A stretch of DNA of 6,203 nucleotides from an uncultured Candidatus Saccharibacteria bacterium (GCA_945916045.1 CAMEGH010000035.1:1-6203); one strand, 5' to 3'. Numbered from the stretch's first letter, positions 1-5,288 are shown. The notes: generated from the letters alone by a model not told the origin. Made by a program: numbers and translations.

Positions 1-51
1 ATACGAGATTGAAGCCAGTGACTGGAGTTCAGACGTGTGCTCTTCCGATCT
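1..51 (+). other. Illumina P7/TruSeq adapter contamination at the contig end
   Basis: Bases 1-9 are the end of the P7 flow-cell sequence (ATACGAGAT). Bases 10-17 (TGAAGCCA) sit where the 8-base i7 index belongs. Bases 18-51 match the 34-base TruSeq read-2 primer site that ends in GCTCTTCCGATCT. The three parts are in the correct order and have the correct lengths, so this is untrimmed adapter read-through and not genome. The first genomic base is 52. Anything called within or across this stretch is artificial. Confidence 0.98.
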
Positions 52-52
52 T

Positions 53-1648
53 GCCACCTTGCAAGCCCAAGAACTTCGCCGCGGCGAGGAAGAAATCGAG
101 CATACTGTTGGGTACGATTACAAAAGTGGCCTACCAATTCAGCCGCTCATTAAAGACCAGTGGTTTATCAAGGTAAAACCCCTTGCAAAACGCGCAATTG
201 AAGCGCTCGAAAATGACAAAATAAACTTTACGCCGGCCAATAAGAAAGACATTTTGGTCGAATATTTGAAGAATTTGCGCGACTGGAACATCAGCCGCCA
301 AATCCCGTGGGGTATTCCGATTCCGGCGTTTGTAAATAAAGACGATTCGGAAGATTGGATTTTTGATACGCGCACCGACGAGAAGCAAATTACGGTTGAT
401 AGCAAAACCTACCTCCGTGAAGAAGACACGTTTGATACGTGGTTTAGCAGCGGGCAATGGCCGTATATTACCACCGACGCGTTAGAGGAGGGGAGTGACC
501 TGAGCCGTTTCTACCCAACCAGCCTGATGGGTACCGGCATGGATATTTTGTTCCCGTGGATTTCGCGCATGATTATGCTGGGGCTCTACCGCACCGGCGA
601 CGTGCCGTTTAAGGATGTCTACTTTAACGGGCTCGTGCTGGATGAACACGGCAAAAAAATGAGCAAATCAAAGGGTAACGTGGTAAATCCGATTGAAATT
701 ATCGACGAATATGGCTCGGATGCGCTGCGTCTTGGCATTGTTGCGAGCCGTTCTGCCGCACAAAACCAAGCGCTTTCGATGAGCAAAATTGTGGCTGGGC
801 GCAATTACTGCAACAAATTGTGGAATATTTCGCGCTTTATTGGCGACAAATTGGGCGAAACGTTTGTGCCAACCAACACCTCACAAGCGGCTAGCGTGGT
901 CGACCACTGGATCATCAGCGAACTAAACAAAGCTAGTGACGAAATTGAAGAGCACATGGCGGCGTATCGTTTTGCCGAAGCGTCAGAAACGCTCTACCAT
1001 GCCGTGTGGGACAGCGTGGCCGACTGGTATATCGAATCAAGCAAAGTGCAAAGCAACCCGAATTTGCTGGCGTGGGTGCTGGAAACCTGCTTGCGCCTGA
1101 GCCACCCATTTGCGCCGTTTGTGACCGAAACCATCTGGCAAACCTTGCCGTGGACCGATTCGCTGCTTGCCACCGAATATTGGCCGTACAAATTGCAAAA
1201 CGACGACATCGCTGCCGCCCAATTTACGCGTATTCAAAAGCTTGTGAACGAAGCGCGCTACGTTACCAGCGAACTGCCGGGCAACAAACGCTACGCACTG
1301 CTGTACCAAAACGACACCTTGATTGAAGAATACAGCCCGCTTATTAAGCACTTAGCGCGGCTCGAAAGCGTGCAACCAGTCGACCAAGCACGTGGCTTGC
1401 GCCTAGCTGCCAGCAACCGCGAAGCTTGGTTAGATATCGACGAAAAAACCCTGTACGAACACCAATCAAACCTTGAAGTACGCTTGGCGGAAACTCGCTT
1501 GCATCTCAAAAAGCTCGAAGGTCGCCTTTCGAACGAAAATTACCTCAAAAAGGCACCGGAAGAGCTGGTGGAAGAAACCAAACGAGACGCCGACGCAACC
1601 CGAAAGTTGATCGATCGCCTCGTGGCAGAACTGAGCGTTCTAAACTAA
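53..1648 (+). CDS. valS: Valine--tRNA ligase, C-terminal ~60% (5'-truncated by the contig end)
   Basis: This enzyme charges tRNA-Val with valine in the cytoplasm, using ATP. The first complete genomic codon is at 53, and 531 residues remain of a family usually near 850-950. Missing are the N-terminal part of the Rossmann fold with its HIGH motif and most of the CP1 editing domain. In residues counted from 53: a conserved ISRQ catalytic-domain motif near 80-83; the valine-type signature DTWFSSGQWP at 128-137; the KMSKS loop at 202-206, which stabilises the aminoacyl-adenylate transition state; an alpha-helical anticodon-binding domain from about 290 to 430; and a charged C-terminal coiled coil from about 465 (LSNENYLKKAPEELVEE), the tRNA-binding arm typical of ValRS and absent from IleRS. 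The wording ISRQIPWGIPIPAF differs from the usual bacterial ISRQLWWGHRIPAW. The stop is TAA, one base from the stop of the convergent gene. A GTG at 35 in this frame lies in adapter and is not a start. Confidence 0.93.
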   Translation, partial: ATLQAQELRRGEEEIEHTVGYDYKSGLPIQPLIKDQWFIKVKPLAKRAIEALENDKINFTPANKKDILVEYLKNLRDWNISRQIPWGIPIPAFVNKDDSEDWIFDTRTDEKQITVDSKTYLREEDTFDTWFSSGQWPYITTDALEEGSDLSRFYPTSLMGTGMDILFPWISRMIMLGLYRTGDVPFKDVYFNGLVLDEHGKKMSKSKGNVVNPIEIIDEYGSDALRLGIVASRSAAQNQALSMSKIVAGRNYCNKLWNISRFIGDKLGETFVPTNTSQAASVVDHWIISELNKASDEIEEHMAAYRFAEASETLYHAVWDSVADWYIESSKVQSNPNLLAWVLETCLRLSHPFAPFVTETIWQTLPWTDSLLATEYWPYKLQNDDIAAAQFTRIQKLVNEARYVTSELPGNKRYALLYQNDTLIEEYSPLIKHLARLESVQPVDQARGLRLAASNREAWLDIDEKTLYEHQSNLEVRLAETRLHLKKLEGRLSNENYLKKAPEELVEETKRDADATRKLIDRLVAELSVLN

Positions 1649-1649
1649 T

Positions 1650-1952
1650 TTACGCCGGCAAAAAGTAGTGACTCAAACCGTTTCGCTCGGTTTTACGCCC
1701 AACTTTTTTGTGCTTGTAGTTACGCGTTTTGTCGCGCGGGTCGCTGGCGTGCGCATGCTTTTTTAGCTTTGTATGCTCGGCGTGGGTGTGTAATTCCGGC
1801 GCCAATTTGCCGCCAGCCTTTTCCACCCGCTCGTGCGTTTCCGTCATGGCAGTCACGGTGGCTTTATCCAGCTGCGAATCGTGCAAAAATACCCCTGTCA
1901 TGGTACTCAGCGCGATCGACGCCATCATCATTCGTATTCCTGTTTCTGTCAT
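1650..1952 (-). CDS. Small His/Lys-rich protein of unknown function
   Basis: I do not recognise this 100-residue protein. Its first 24 residues are mildly hydrophobic and Met-rich (MMMASIALSTMTGVFLH), which could be a weak signal or membrane anchor. The rest is hydrophilic and very basic, with 9 His and 11 Lys in total, including HTHAEH at 55-60 and KKHAHA at 64-69. This could suggest metal or nucleic-acid binding, but that is only inference. The strongest support for a real gene is a near-consensus promoter about 31 bases upstream. The ATG at 1952 has only a weak purine stretch (AAGAGA) before it. An in-frame ATG at 1931 has AGGA at a 6-base spacing and would give 93 residues, so the start is uncertain. 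The TAA stop lies one base from the valS stop in a tail-to-tail arrangement. Confidence 0.6.
   Translation of the reverse strand: MTETGIRMMMASIALSTMTGVFLHDSQLDKATVTAMTETHERVEKAGGKLAPELHTHAEHTKLKKHAHASDPRDKTRNYKHKKVGRKTERNGLSHYFLPA
1675..1694 (+). terminator. Possible weak terminator for valS
   Basis: A 6-bp stem (AAACCG at 1675-1680, CGGTTT at 1688-1693) has a 7-base loop and a short T run ending at 1694. A second T6 run follows at about 1705-1710. It lies 27 bases past the valS stop, inside the 3' end of the convergent gene. The stem is short and the T tract poor, so this is tentative. Confidence 0.3.
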
Positions 1953-1989
1953 TTCTCTTTTTTGTGTTTTAACTAGTGATTATGCTTAC

Positions 1990-2018
1990 ATATTAGCATA
2001 AACTTTACTAATTGTCAA
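1990..2018 (-). promoter_or_regulatory. Near-consensus sigma-70 promoter of the small His/Lys-rich gene
   Basis: On the minus strand there is a perfect -35 TTGACA (2013-2018), a 17-base spacer and a -10 TAATAT (1990-1995). The -10 is preceded by TGC, the extended -10 element. The predicted start of transcription is near 1983, giving a leader of about 31 bases before the ATG at 1952. It lies just past the rlmH stop, so the small gene has its own transcript even if it also receives read-through from rlmH. Confidence 0.85.
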
Positions 2019-2030
2019 TAAGATGCATTT

Positions 2031-2483
2031 TTACTGGTGATGGTACGGGCCGCCACGAGCAATTTCTTGCACCCGATACAGCTGTTCTGCAAGCAAAAGC
2101 CGTACCAACATATGCGGAAATACCAGTCGCGAAAGCGACCACGTGCAATTTGCGCGCTGCAGCACGGCGTCGTTCACCCCATAGGCGCCGCCAATAATCA
2201 CCGTGATGGGATGTTGGGCAGATTCGCGTTCTAATAATTGCGAAAGTTCGGGCGAGGAAAGATTTTTGCCGCGTTCATCGAGCAAAATCACAAAATCGTT
2301 TGGTTTAATGCGCTGCAAAATCGCCGCAGATTCGTCGTCGCGGGCTGCTTGGTCGCTTTTGCTAGAGTAGGGAAGTAGCTGCCACTCCACATTAAACGGC
2401 GCGCGTAGGCGCTTTTGGTAGCGTTCGACGCCTTCTTCGATCCAGCGTTCGTGTTTTTTGCCAATGGCGATAATGCGGATCAT
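2031..2483 (-). CDS. rlmH: 23S rRNA pseudouridine-1915 N3-methyltransferase (RlmH, SPOUT family)
   Basis: RlmH uses S-adenosylmethionine to methylate N3 of pseudouridine 1915 in helix 69 of 23S rRNA, acting on the assembled ribosome. The 150 residues match the usual 150-160. SPOUT trefoil-knot elements are present: an LLDERGK strand-loop at about 68-73; the glycine-rich SAM loop GGAYG at 98-102; SLSRLVFPHMLVR at about 116-128; and the C-terminal tail PYHHQ, where the family usually ends YHR followed by a small residue or Glu. The N-terminal MIRIIAIGK strand is typical. The ATG overlaps the TGA of the upstream HIT gene (ATGA), and there is no good Shine-Dalgarno before it, so translation is probably coupled to HIT. 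The stop is TAA. Confidence 0.93.
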   Translation of the reverse strand: MIRIIAIGKKHERWIEEGVERYQKRLRAPFNVEWQLLPYSSKSDQAARDDESAAILQRIKPNDFVILLDERGKNLSSPELSQLLERESAQHPITVIIGGAYGVNDAVLQRANCTWSLSRLVFPHMLVRLLLAEQLYRVQEIARGGPYHHQ

Positions 2484-2875
2484 GCCAGGCGAAGTGTTTC
2501 GGCTAGTTTTGCCAGCTCGGCGTGATCCGGCTCAGTCGTCATATCCGGCACATTACGGTATTCATTAACAGAAGTGAACGGCACCAAATGCACGTGCGCG
2601 TGCGGCACATCAACGCCAACAATTTGCTCGCCAATATAGGGAATTTCAAGCGTTCCGCGTAAGTGCGTGGCGATTTTTTTAGCAGCAGCCATCAACGCTT
2701 GATAATCGTCAGCGGGCAAATCCCACACAAATTGCACCGGATTTTTAGGAATCACCAGTGTGTGGCCAGCAGAAATCGGGTGGATATCTAAAAAGGCCAG
2801 CACTTTATCATCCTCATAGATTTTGTGGCAGGGGATTTCGCCGTCGATGATTTGGGAGAAGATTGTTTTCGTCAT
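2480..2875 (-). CDS. HIT-family (histidine triad) nucleotide hydrolase
   Basis: Histidine triad proteins hydrolyse or transfer nucleotidyl groups, for example from adenosine phosphoramidates or dinucleoside polyphosphates. The substrate of this one cannot be read from sequence. The 131 residues are a typical single-domain length. The N-terminal IFSQIIDGEIPCHKIYED and FLDIHPISAGHTLVIPK segments form the usual nucleotide-binding face. The catalytic triad motif HAHVHLV lies at 92-98 with H92, H94 and H96, and H96 would be the nucleophile. The C-terminal ~30 residues form a less conserved helical tail. The ATG at 2875 directly follows an extended -10 element, so the message may be leaderless, and no Shine-Dalgarno is visible. 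Its TGA overlaps the rlmH ATG by one base, making a two-gene unit. Confidence 0.93.
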   Translation of the reverse strand: MTKTIFSQIIDGEIPCHKIYEDDKVLAFLDIHPISAGHTLVIPKNPVQFVWDLPADDYQALMAAAKKIATHLRGTLEIPYIGEQIVGVDVPHAHVHLVPFTSVNEYRNVPDMTTEPDHAELAKLAETLRLA

Positions 2876-2881
2876 AGGTAT

Positions 2882-2890
2882 AGTATAGCA
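2882..2890 (-). promoter_or_regulatory. Extended -10 promoter of HIT-rlmH, predicted to give a leaderless mRNA
   Basis: On the minus strand TGC TATACT forms an extended -10, with the hexamer at 2882-2887. Six bases (ATACCT) separate it from the ATG, so normal initiation spacing puts the first transcribed base on or next to the A of the start codon. No -35 hexamer close to consensus sits 16-18 bases upstream, as is common for extended -10 promoters. Confidence 0.65.
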
Positions 2891-2899
2891 CTCATTTTC

Positions 2900-2961
2900 T
2901 GGCGTATATTGGCACAGTTGGCGACTTTCAGTGTAATACTACATTGGCGCTAACTGGCGCT
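2900..2961. repeat. Cluster of short TGGC direct repeats between HIT and the broken gene
   Basis: Copies of TGGCG or TGGCA start at 2900, 2910, 2919, 2945 and 2955. Three of the four spacings are 9-10 bases, about one helical turn. The last two copies extend to TGGCGCT (2945-2951 and 2955-2961). They lie just upstream of the HIT promoter and at the head of the plus-strand remnant, where a regulator could bind. Chance or coding repetition is possible. Confidence 0.3.
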
Positions 2962-3015
2962 CGAACTTCTACGGTTTTTGTAGGTGGTTTGCCATTTAAC
3001 CCGAAGGGGATTTGC

Positions 3016-3652
3016 ATGATAACCACCACGCCGAAGCCCGGCATTATTCTGACTGAAACGGAGGTGAAAGAGGTTACGGCTGCATTTTTGCACGCGTTTC
3101 ACCATGAGTGATGGACGATTGCAAAACTGCAGCTCGAACGACTAAGCGGTGCGCTCAGCAGGGTCACTCCGACCGCCCGAGCCCGCGAAATGCTGCGCCA
3201 ACAGTTGCATCGTTCGCTCGTGCGAATGCCGGCGCCCGGCGCAGAAACACCGTCCAAGATGTTGTCGTGGCGGGCATACGCCTGGGATATTTACCCCGGT
3301 GCAACGGCTGATTCAGGGCAGGTGCGCGACATTTTGCGCATCCTCAACAAGCTCGATATGCTACTATATTTGCAGATGTATCGCCCCGGCGAGGCAGCGC
3401 ATTTCACGCAGCTTTCGCAGGTGCTCGACCAGCTGAACCATCTGCATCCGAACAGAATGCCCGGCATCATTACGAGGCCGCGCACGCGCACATGAACGAA
3501 TCGTTCTACGATGGATTTGCCGGCGACACCGTGCAGCCCCTGGTAGAAGCCGTGTTCAACACCACGCGCCAAACCTCAAGCTCACCGCGCTGCCTGTAGC
3601 GTGGGATCTGGATGCGCGAGCCGTCCTGCCGCTTTCCGCCGAAGCACCGTAG
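3016..3652 (+). pseudogene. Broken protein-coding gene, function unknown (one stop, two frameshifts)
   Basis: I do not recognise the product. Coding-like sequence passes through three interruptions. The first segment begins at ATG 3016 with a good ribosome site (AAGGGGA, about 5 bases upstream) and starts MITTTPKPGIILTETEVKEV. It meets an in-frame TGA at 3109-3111, and the same frame continues with amphipathic, helix-like sequence (QVRDILRILNKLDMLLYLQM, about 3322-3381) to roughly 3455. Sensible sequence then moves to the frame starting at 3465 (HHYEAAHAHMNESFYDGF), and again near 3575 to the frame reading KLTALPVAWDLDARAVLPLS, ending at TAG 3650-3652. Joined, it would be about 210 residues. 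The upstream frame is also open from about 2944, so the true start could be earlier. The GC-rich third positions differ from the AT-richer flanks, hinting at acquired DNA. An intact terminator follows. Consensus errors in assembly could also explain the breaks. Confidence 0.6.
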
Positions 3653-3681
3653 CGCTTCAAAAGTCGCCAAAATCTGGCGCA

Positions 3682-3709
3682 ACCCCGTTTTTGTGGGGTC
3701 TATTTTTTT
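3682..3709 (+). terminator. Rho-independent terminator after the broken gene
   Basis: A 5-bp GC-rich stem (ACCCC 3682-3686, GGGGT 3695-3699) with an 8-base loop is followed by a T7 run (3703-3709). A second small hairpin just upstream (CGCCA 3665-3669, TGGCG 3675-3679) may help. It ends transcription running through the plus-strand remnant. Confidence 0.75.
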
Positions 3710-3750
3710 GGAGAGGGATACACCTTGTATGATGGCGCAATTCTAGCGAA

Positions 3751-3795
3751 AAGAAAATAGCTCATACACCTTAAAGGCCCATGAGCTATTTTCTT
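3751..3795 (-). terminator. 15-bp perfect inverted repeat, probable terminator of tRNA-Ser
   Basis: The arms 3751-3765 and 3781-3795 (AAGAAAATAGCTCAT and its exact complement) enclose a 15-base loop holding the small palindrome CCTTAAAGG. Read on the minus strand, the distal arm ends in TTTTCTTTT, a T-rich tail. The proximal arm begins one base after the tRNA CCA end. Because the arms are themselves A/T-rich at their bases, it could work in both directions. Confidence 0.7.
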
Positions 3796-3796
3796 C

Positions 3797-3886
3797 TGGC
3801 GGAGAGAGAGGGATTCGAACCCTCGGTACCTTTTACAGCACGCCGGTTTTCAAGACCGGTACCTTAAACCACTCGGTCATCTCTCC
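3797..3886 (-). tRNA. tRNA-Ser (anticodon UGA)
   Basis: The 7-bp acceptor stem is GGAGAGA/TCTCTCC with discriminator G and an encoded CCA (3797-3799). The D arm is serine-like (ACC...GGT, with GAGTGGTTTAA in the loop). The anticodon arm is CCGGT-CTTGAAA-ACCGG, with anticodon TGA at 3850-3852 reading UCA-type codons. The long class II variable arm (GTGC paired with GTAC) identifies serine. The T arm is GAGGG-TTCGAAT-CCCTC. All stems pair well and the gene looks functional. Confidence 0.97.
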
Positions 3887-3901
3887 GTGAATACGCTTGC
3901 T

Positions 3902-3930
3902 ATTGTACCATAGCTATTTGCGTTTTTCTA
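3902..3930 (-). promoter_or_regulatory. Promoter of tRNA-Ser, overlapping the 3' end of comF
   Basis: On the minus strand: -35 TAGAAA (3925-3930), a 17-base spacer and -10 TACAAT (3902-3907) preceded by TGG, an extended -10. Transcription would start near 3895, about 9 bases before the mature tRNA. The -35 and part of the spacer lie within the last codons of comF. Confidence 0.65.
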
Positions 3931-4588
3931 GAGGTTGATGCGCGACAGCAATAATTCCTTCTACCACGTAGCCGGCCTCTTGCAGACAACGTGCGGCCGC
4001 AGCCGTCGTGGAGCCAGTGGTGATAATGTCGTCAAGCAAAATAACAGAAGTGGTTTTTGGCAGCGTAGGTTTGGCAAAAAAGGCTGCATTTGCCTGCAAG
4101 AACCGCTGCTTGCGCCCAGCGCCCACTTGCCGCTCATTATGCGAACGGCCAAGCAGGGAAGCGGCACGCGTTTTGCGCATTTTTGCAAGCCGTTTTGCAA
4201 TCAGTAGCGTATGGTCGAAGCCACGCTGACGAATATGCGGAGCTGAGGTTGGTACGGGAACAATCACCGCGTCGCCTTCAAGCATCGTGGCGGATTCGTG
4301 CAAAAGTTCAGCGCACACCGTCGCATTCGCTCGAGCATAGCCAAATTTCATACCATCAATAACGCCGTGCGCCAGGCCTTCGCGCTCAGCTACAATATAT
4401 TGCTTAATTTTAGCAAGTTCACACGGCGCACTACACCTCCATGAAACCAGCAGCCTATTACACAAAAAACAGCGCGTATTTGAGTATTTTTGAATGTATT
4501 TTTTACAATTTGCGCACAAAACCACTCCTGCTTTCTGGCACGAAAGACAGTGGTGGGGCGCGATAATTGACAGGAGTGTATCGATCAT
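3914..4588 (-). CDS. comF: ComF family protein (zinc-finger plus phosphoribosyltransferase-like domain)
   Basis: ComF proteins are needed for natural transformation in several bacteria and are thought to act on incoming single-stranded DNA at the cytoplasmic face. Homologues also occur in non-competent species. This 224-residue protein has the family order and length. An N-terminal Cys cluster likely binds zinc (C14-x2-C17, C25-x2-C28, C40-x2-C43, C52-x3-C56). The PVPT segment at 111-114 is followed by the RQRGFDHT box at 120-127. The PRPP-binding loop ILLDDIITTGST lies at 183-194. The frame is open upstream to 4696, but a -10 element sits at 4623-4628, so the ATG at 4588 (MIDTLLSIIAPHHCLSC) is the better start. 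Its leader is about 28 bases without a strong Shine-Dalgarno. The stop is TAG. The gene diverges from hsp20 and its tail carries the tRNA-Ser promoter. Confidence 0.9.
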   Translation of the reverse strand: MIDTLLSIIAPHHCLSCQKAGVVLCANCKKYIQKYSNTRCFLCNRLLVSWRCSAPCELAKIKQYIVAEREGLAHGVIDGMKFGYARANATVCAELLHESATMLEGDAVIVPVPTSAPHIRQRGFDHTLLIAKRLAKMRKTRAASLLGRSHNERQVGAGRKQRFLQANAAFFAKPTLPKTTSVILLDDIITTGSTTAAAARCLQEAGYVVEGIIAVAHQPLEKRK

Positions 4589-4619
4589 TGTGTTTTTTAC
4601 GTTTTGACCCTTTCGTCTA

Positions 4620-4647
4620 TTGATTATACGGCTTGGTTTGCTATACT
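4620..4647 (+). promoter_or_regulatory. Promoter of hsp20
   Basis: -35 TTGATT (4620-4625), a 16-base spacer and -10 TATACT (4642-4647) preceded by TGC, an extended -10. Transcription would start near 4654, leaving a leader of about 40 bases. I see no CIRCE-type inverted repeat, so heat regulation is not shown by the sequence. Confidence 0.65.
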
Positions 4648-4651
4648 GAAA
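4623..4651 (-). promoter_or_regulatory. Promoter of comF
   Basis: A perfect -10 TATAAT lies on the minus strand (4623-4628). The hexamer 17 bases upstream is TTTCAG (4646-4651), a poor -35. Transcription would begin near 4616, 28 bases before the comF ATG. The -10 overlaps the -35 of the divergent hsp20 promoter. Confidence 0.6.
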
Positions 4652-4694
4652 GAGACTATTTGTTGAGTAGACCTTGAAGAAAGTGGAGGAAATC

Positions 4695-5162
4695 ATGGCC
4701 CGTAAACAAAATGACGATTTGCTAATCGAAGATGAATTAGCAGCGGCTTTCTTGATTGATGACGACCAATCACAGTCAGTACCTAGCCCTGCGCCAGAAC
4801 CTGAAGTAGAAGACCAAGAAGAACCAGAAGATGAGTTCCCGGGTCAGCTAGCGGTTGATGTGTATGAAACCGACGAAGAGCTTATTATTAAGGCTCGTAC
4901 GGCCGGCGTAAACAAAGATGATCTAGACGTAAGTATCAGCGAGGGTATTCTTACAGTCAGCGGAACATTGAGTAGCGGCGACGACGTTGAAGCAAACAAC
5001 TGGCACATCCAAGAATGTTACTGGGGTGAATTTAGCCGCACGCTAGCATTGCCAGTGCCGGTAAAGGAAGAAGAAGCGAAGGCTGCCCTAAAAGACGGCA
5101 TTCTTACCATCAGCTTCCCGAAGATCCAGCAGAAAACTGCAACAAAAATCCAAATCGTTTAG
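4695..5162 (+). CDS. Hsp20/alpha-crystallin family small heat shock protein
   Basis: Small heat shock proteins form oligomers that hold unfolding proteins in a refoldable state without ATP. The 155-residue length is typical. Residues 1-50 form a disordered acidic arm (17 Asp/Glu, with runs such as EPEVEDQEEPEDE). The alpha-crystallin domain spans about 50-145: the LAVDVYETDEELIIKA strands, the GILTVSG strand at 84-90, the core Arg 115 in GEFSRTLALP, and the signature DGILTISFPK at 134-143. The tail KIQIV at 151-155 contains the I-x-I anchor that docks neighbouring subunits. The ATG at 4695 was chosen over an in-frame TTG at 4674 because GGAGGA (4685-4690) lies 4 bases before it. The stop is TAG. 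The gene is apparently monocistronic, between its own promoter and terminator. Confidence 0.93.
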   Translation: MARKQNDDLLIEDELAAAFLIDDDQSQSVPSPAPEPEVEDQEEPEDEFPGQLAVDVYETDEELIIKARTAGVNKDDLDVSISEGILTVSGTLSSGDDVEANNWHIQECYWGEFSRTLALPVPVKEEEAKAALKDGILTISFPKIQQKTATKIQIV

Positions 5163-5178
5163 CGATAGTCACAAAAAG

Positions 5179-5203
5179 CACCGTCAGTTTGATGGTGTTT
5201 TTT
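5179..5203 (+). terminator. Rho-independent terminator of hsp20
   Basis: A 7-bp stem (CACCGTC 5179-5185, GATGGTG 5191-5197, one G-T pair) with a 5-base loop and a T6 tail (5198-5203) lies 17 bases after the stop. An A-rich run before it could support weak activity on the other strand. Confidence 0.85.
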
Positions 5204-5241
5204 GTTTGCTCCACTGCCAAAAAGGGGGATACTCCTCCCAA

Positions 5242-5269
5242 TAAAAATCCCCGGTATAATACCGGGGAT
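5242..5269 (-). terminator. Strong Rho-independent terminator of the pilin-like genes
   Basis: Perfect 10-bp arms (ATCCCCGGTA 5247-5256, complement 5260-5269) enclose a 3-base loop. On the minus strand a T5 run (A run 5243-5247) overlaps the stem base and follows it. It lies 20 bases past the stop of the downstream pilin-like gene. Confidence 0.88.
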
Positions 5270-5288
5270 ACAAAGCACGTACGGCCTC

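Noticed and set aside
53..1648. Isoleucyl-tRNA synthetase instead of ValRS
   Set aside because: The DTWFSSG signature (IleRS usually has DVWFDSG) and the C-terminal coiled coil are ValRS traits, and no IleRS C-terminal zinc domain is present.
3109..3111. UGA read as an amino acid (as in Absconditabacteria/Gracilibacteria) to rescue the broken gene
   Set aside because: The valS fragment has no in-frame TGA in 531 codons, HIT ends with TGA exactly at the rlmH start, and two frameshifts in the broken gene would remain anyway.
3718..3772. 9-bp direct repeat ATACACCTT (3718-3726 and 3764-3772) as possible integration-site copies
   Set aside because: It is too short, not part of the tRNA 3' end, and flanks no gene. 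A chance match is likely.
4674..4694. Upstream TTG start for hsp20
   Set aside because: The GGAGGA at 4685-4690 lies inside that extension and is ideally placed for the ATG at 4695.
4589..4696. A longer ComF with 36 extra N-terminal residues starting at 4696
   Set aside because: The extension has low-complexity, non-family sequence, overlaps the hsp20 start, and would need transcription from upstream of the TATAAT at 4623-4628. The ComF family begins near the first Cys cluster, matching the ATG at 4588.
5222..5240. A second G/C-rich hairpin (GGGGG ... CCTCCC) as a further terminator
   Set aside because: Pairing is imperfect and short. The strong hairpin at 5242-5269 and the hsp20 terminator already account for both directions.
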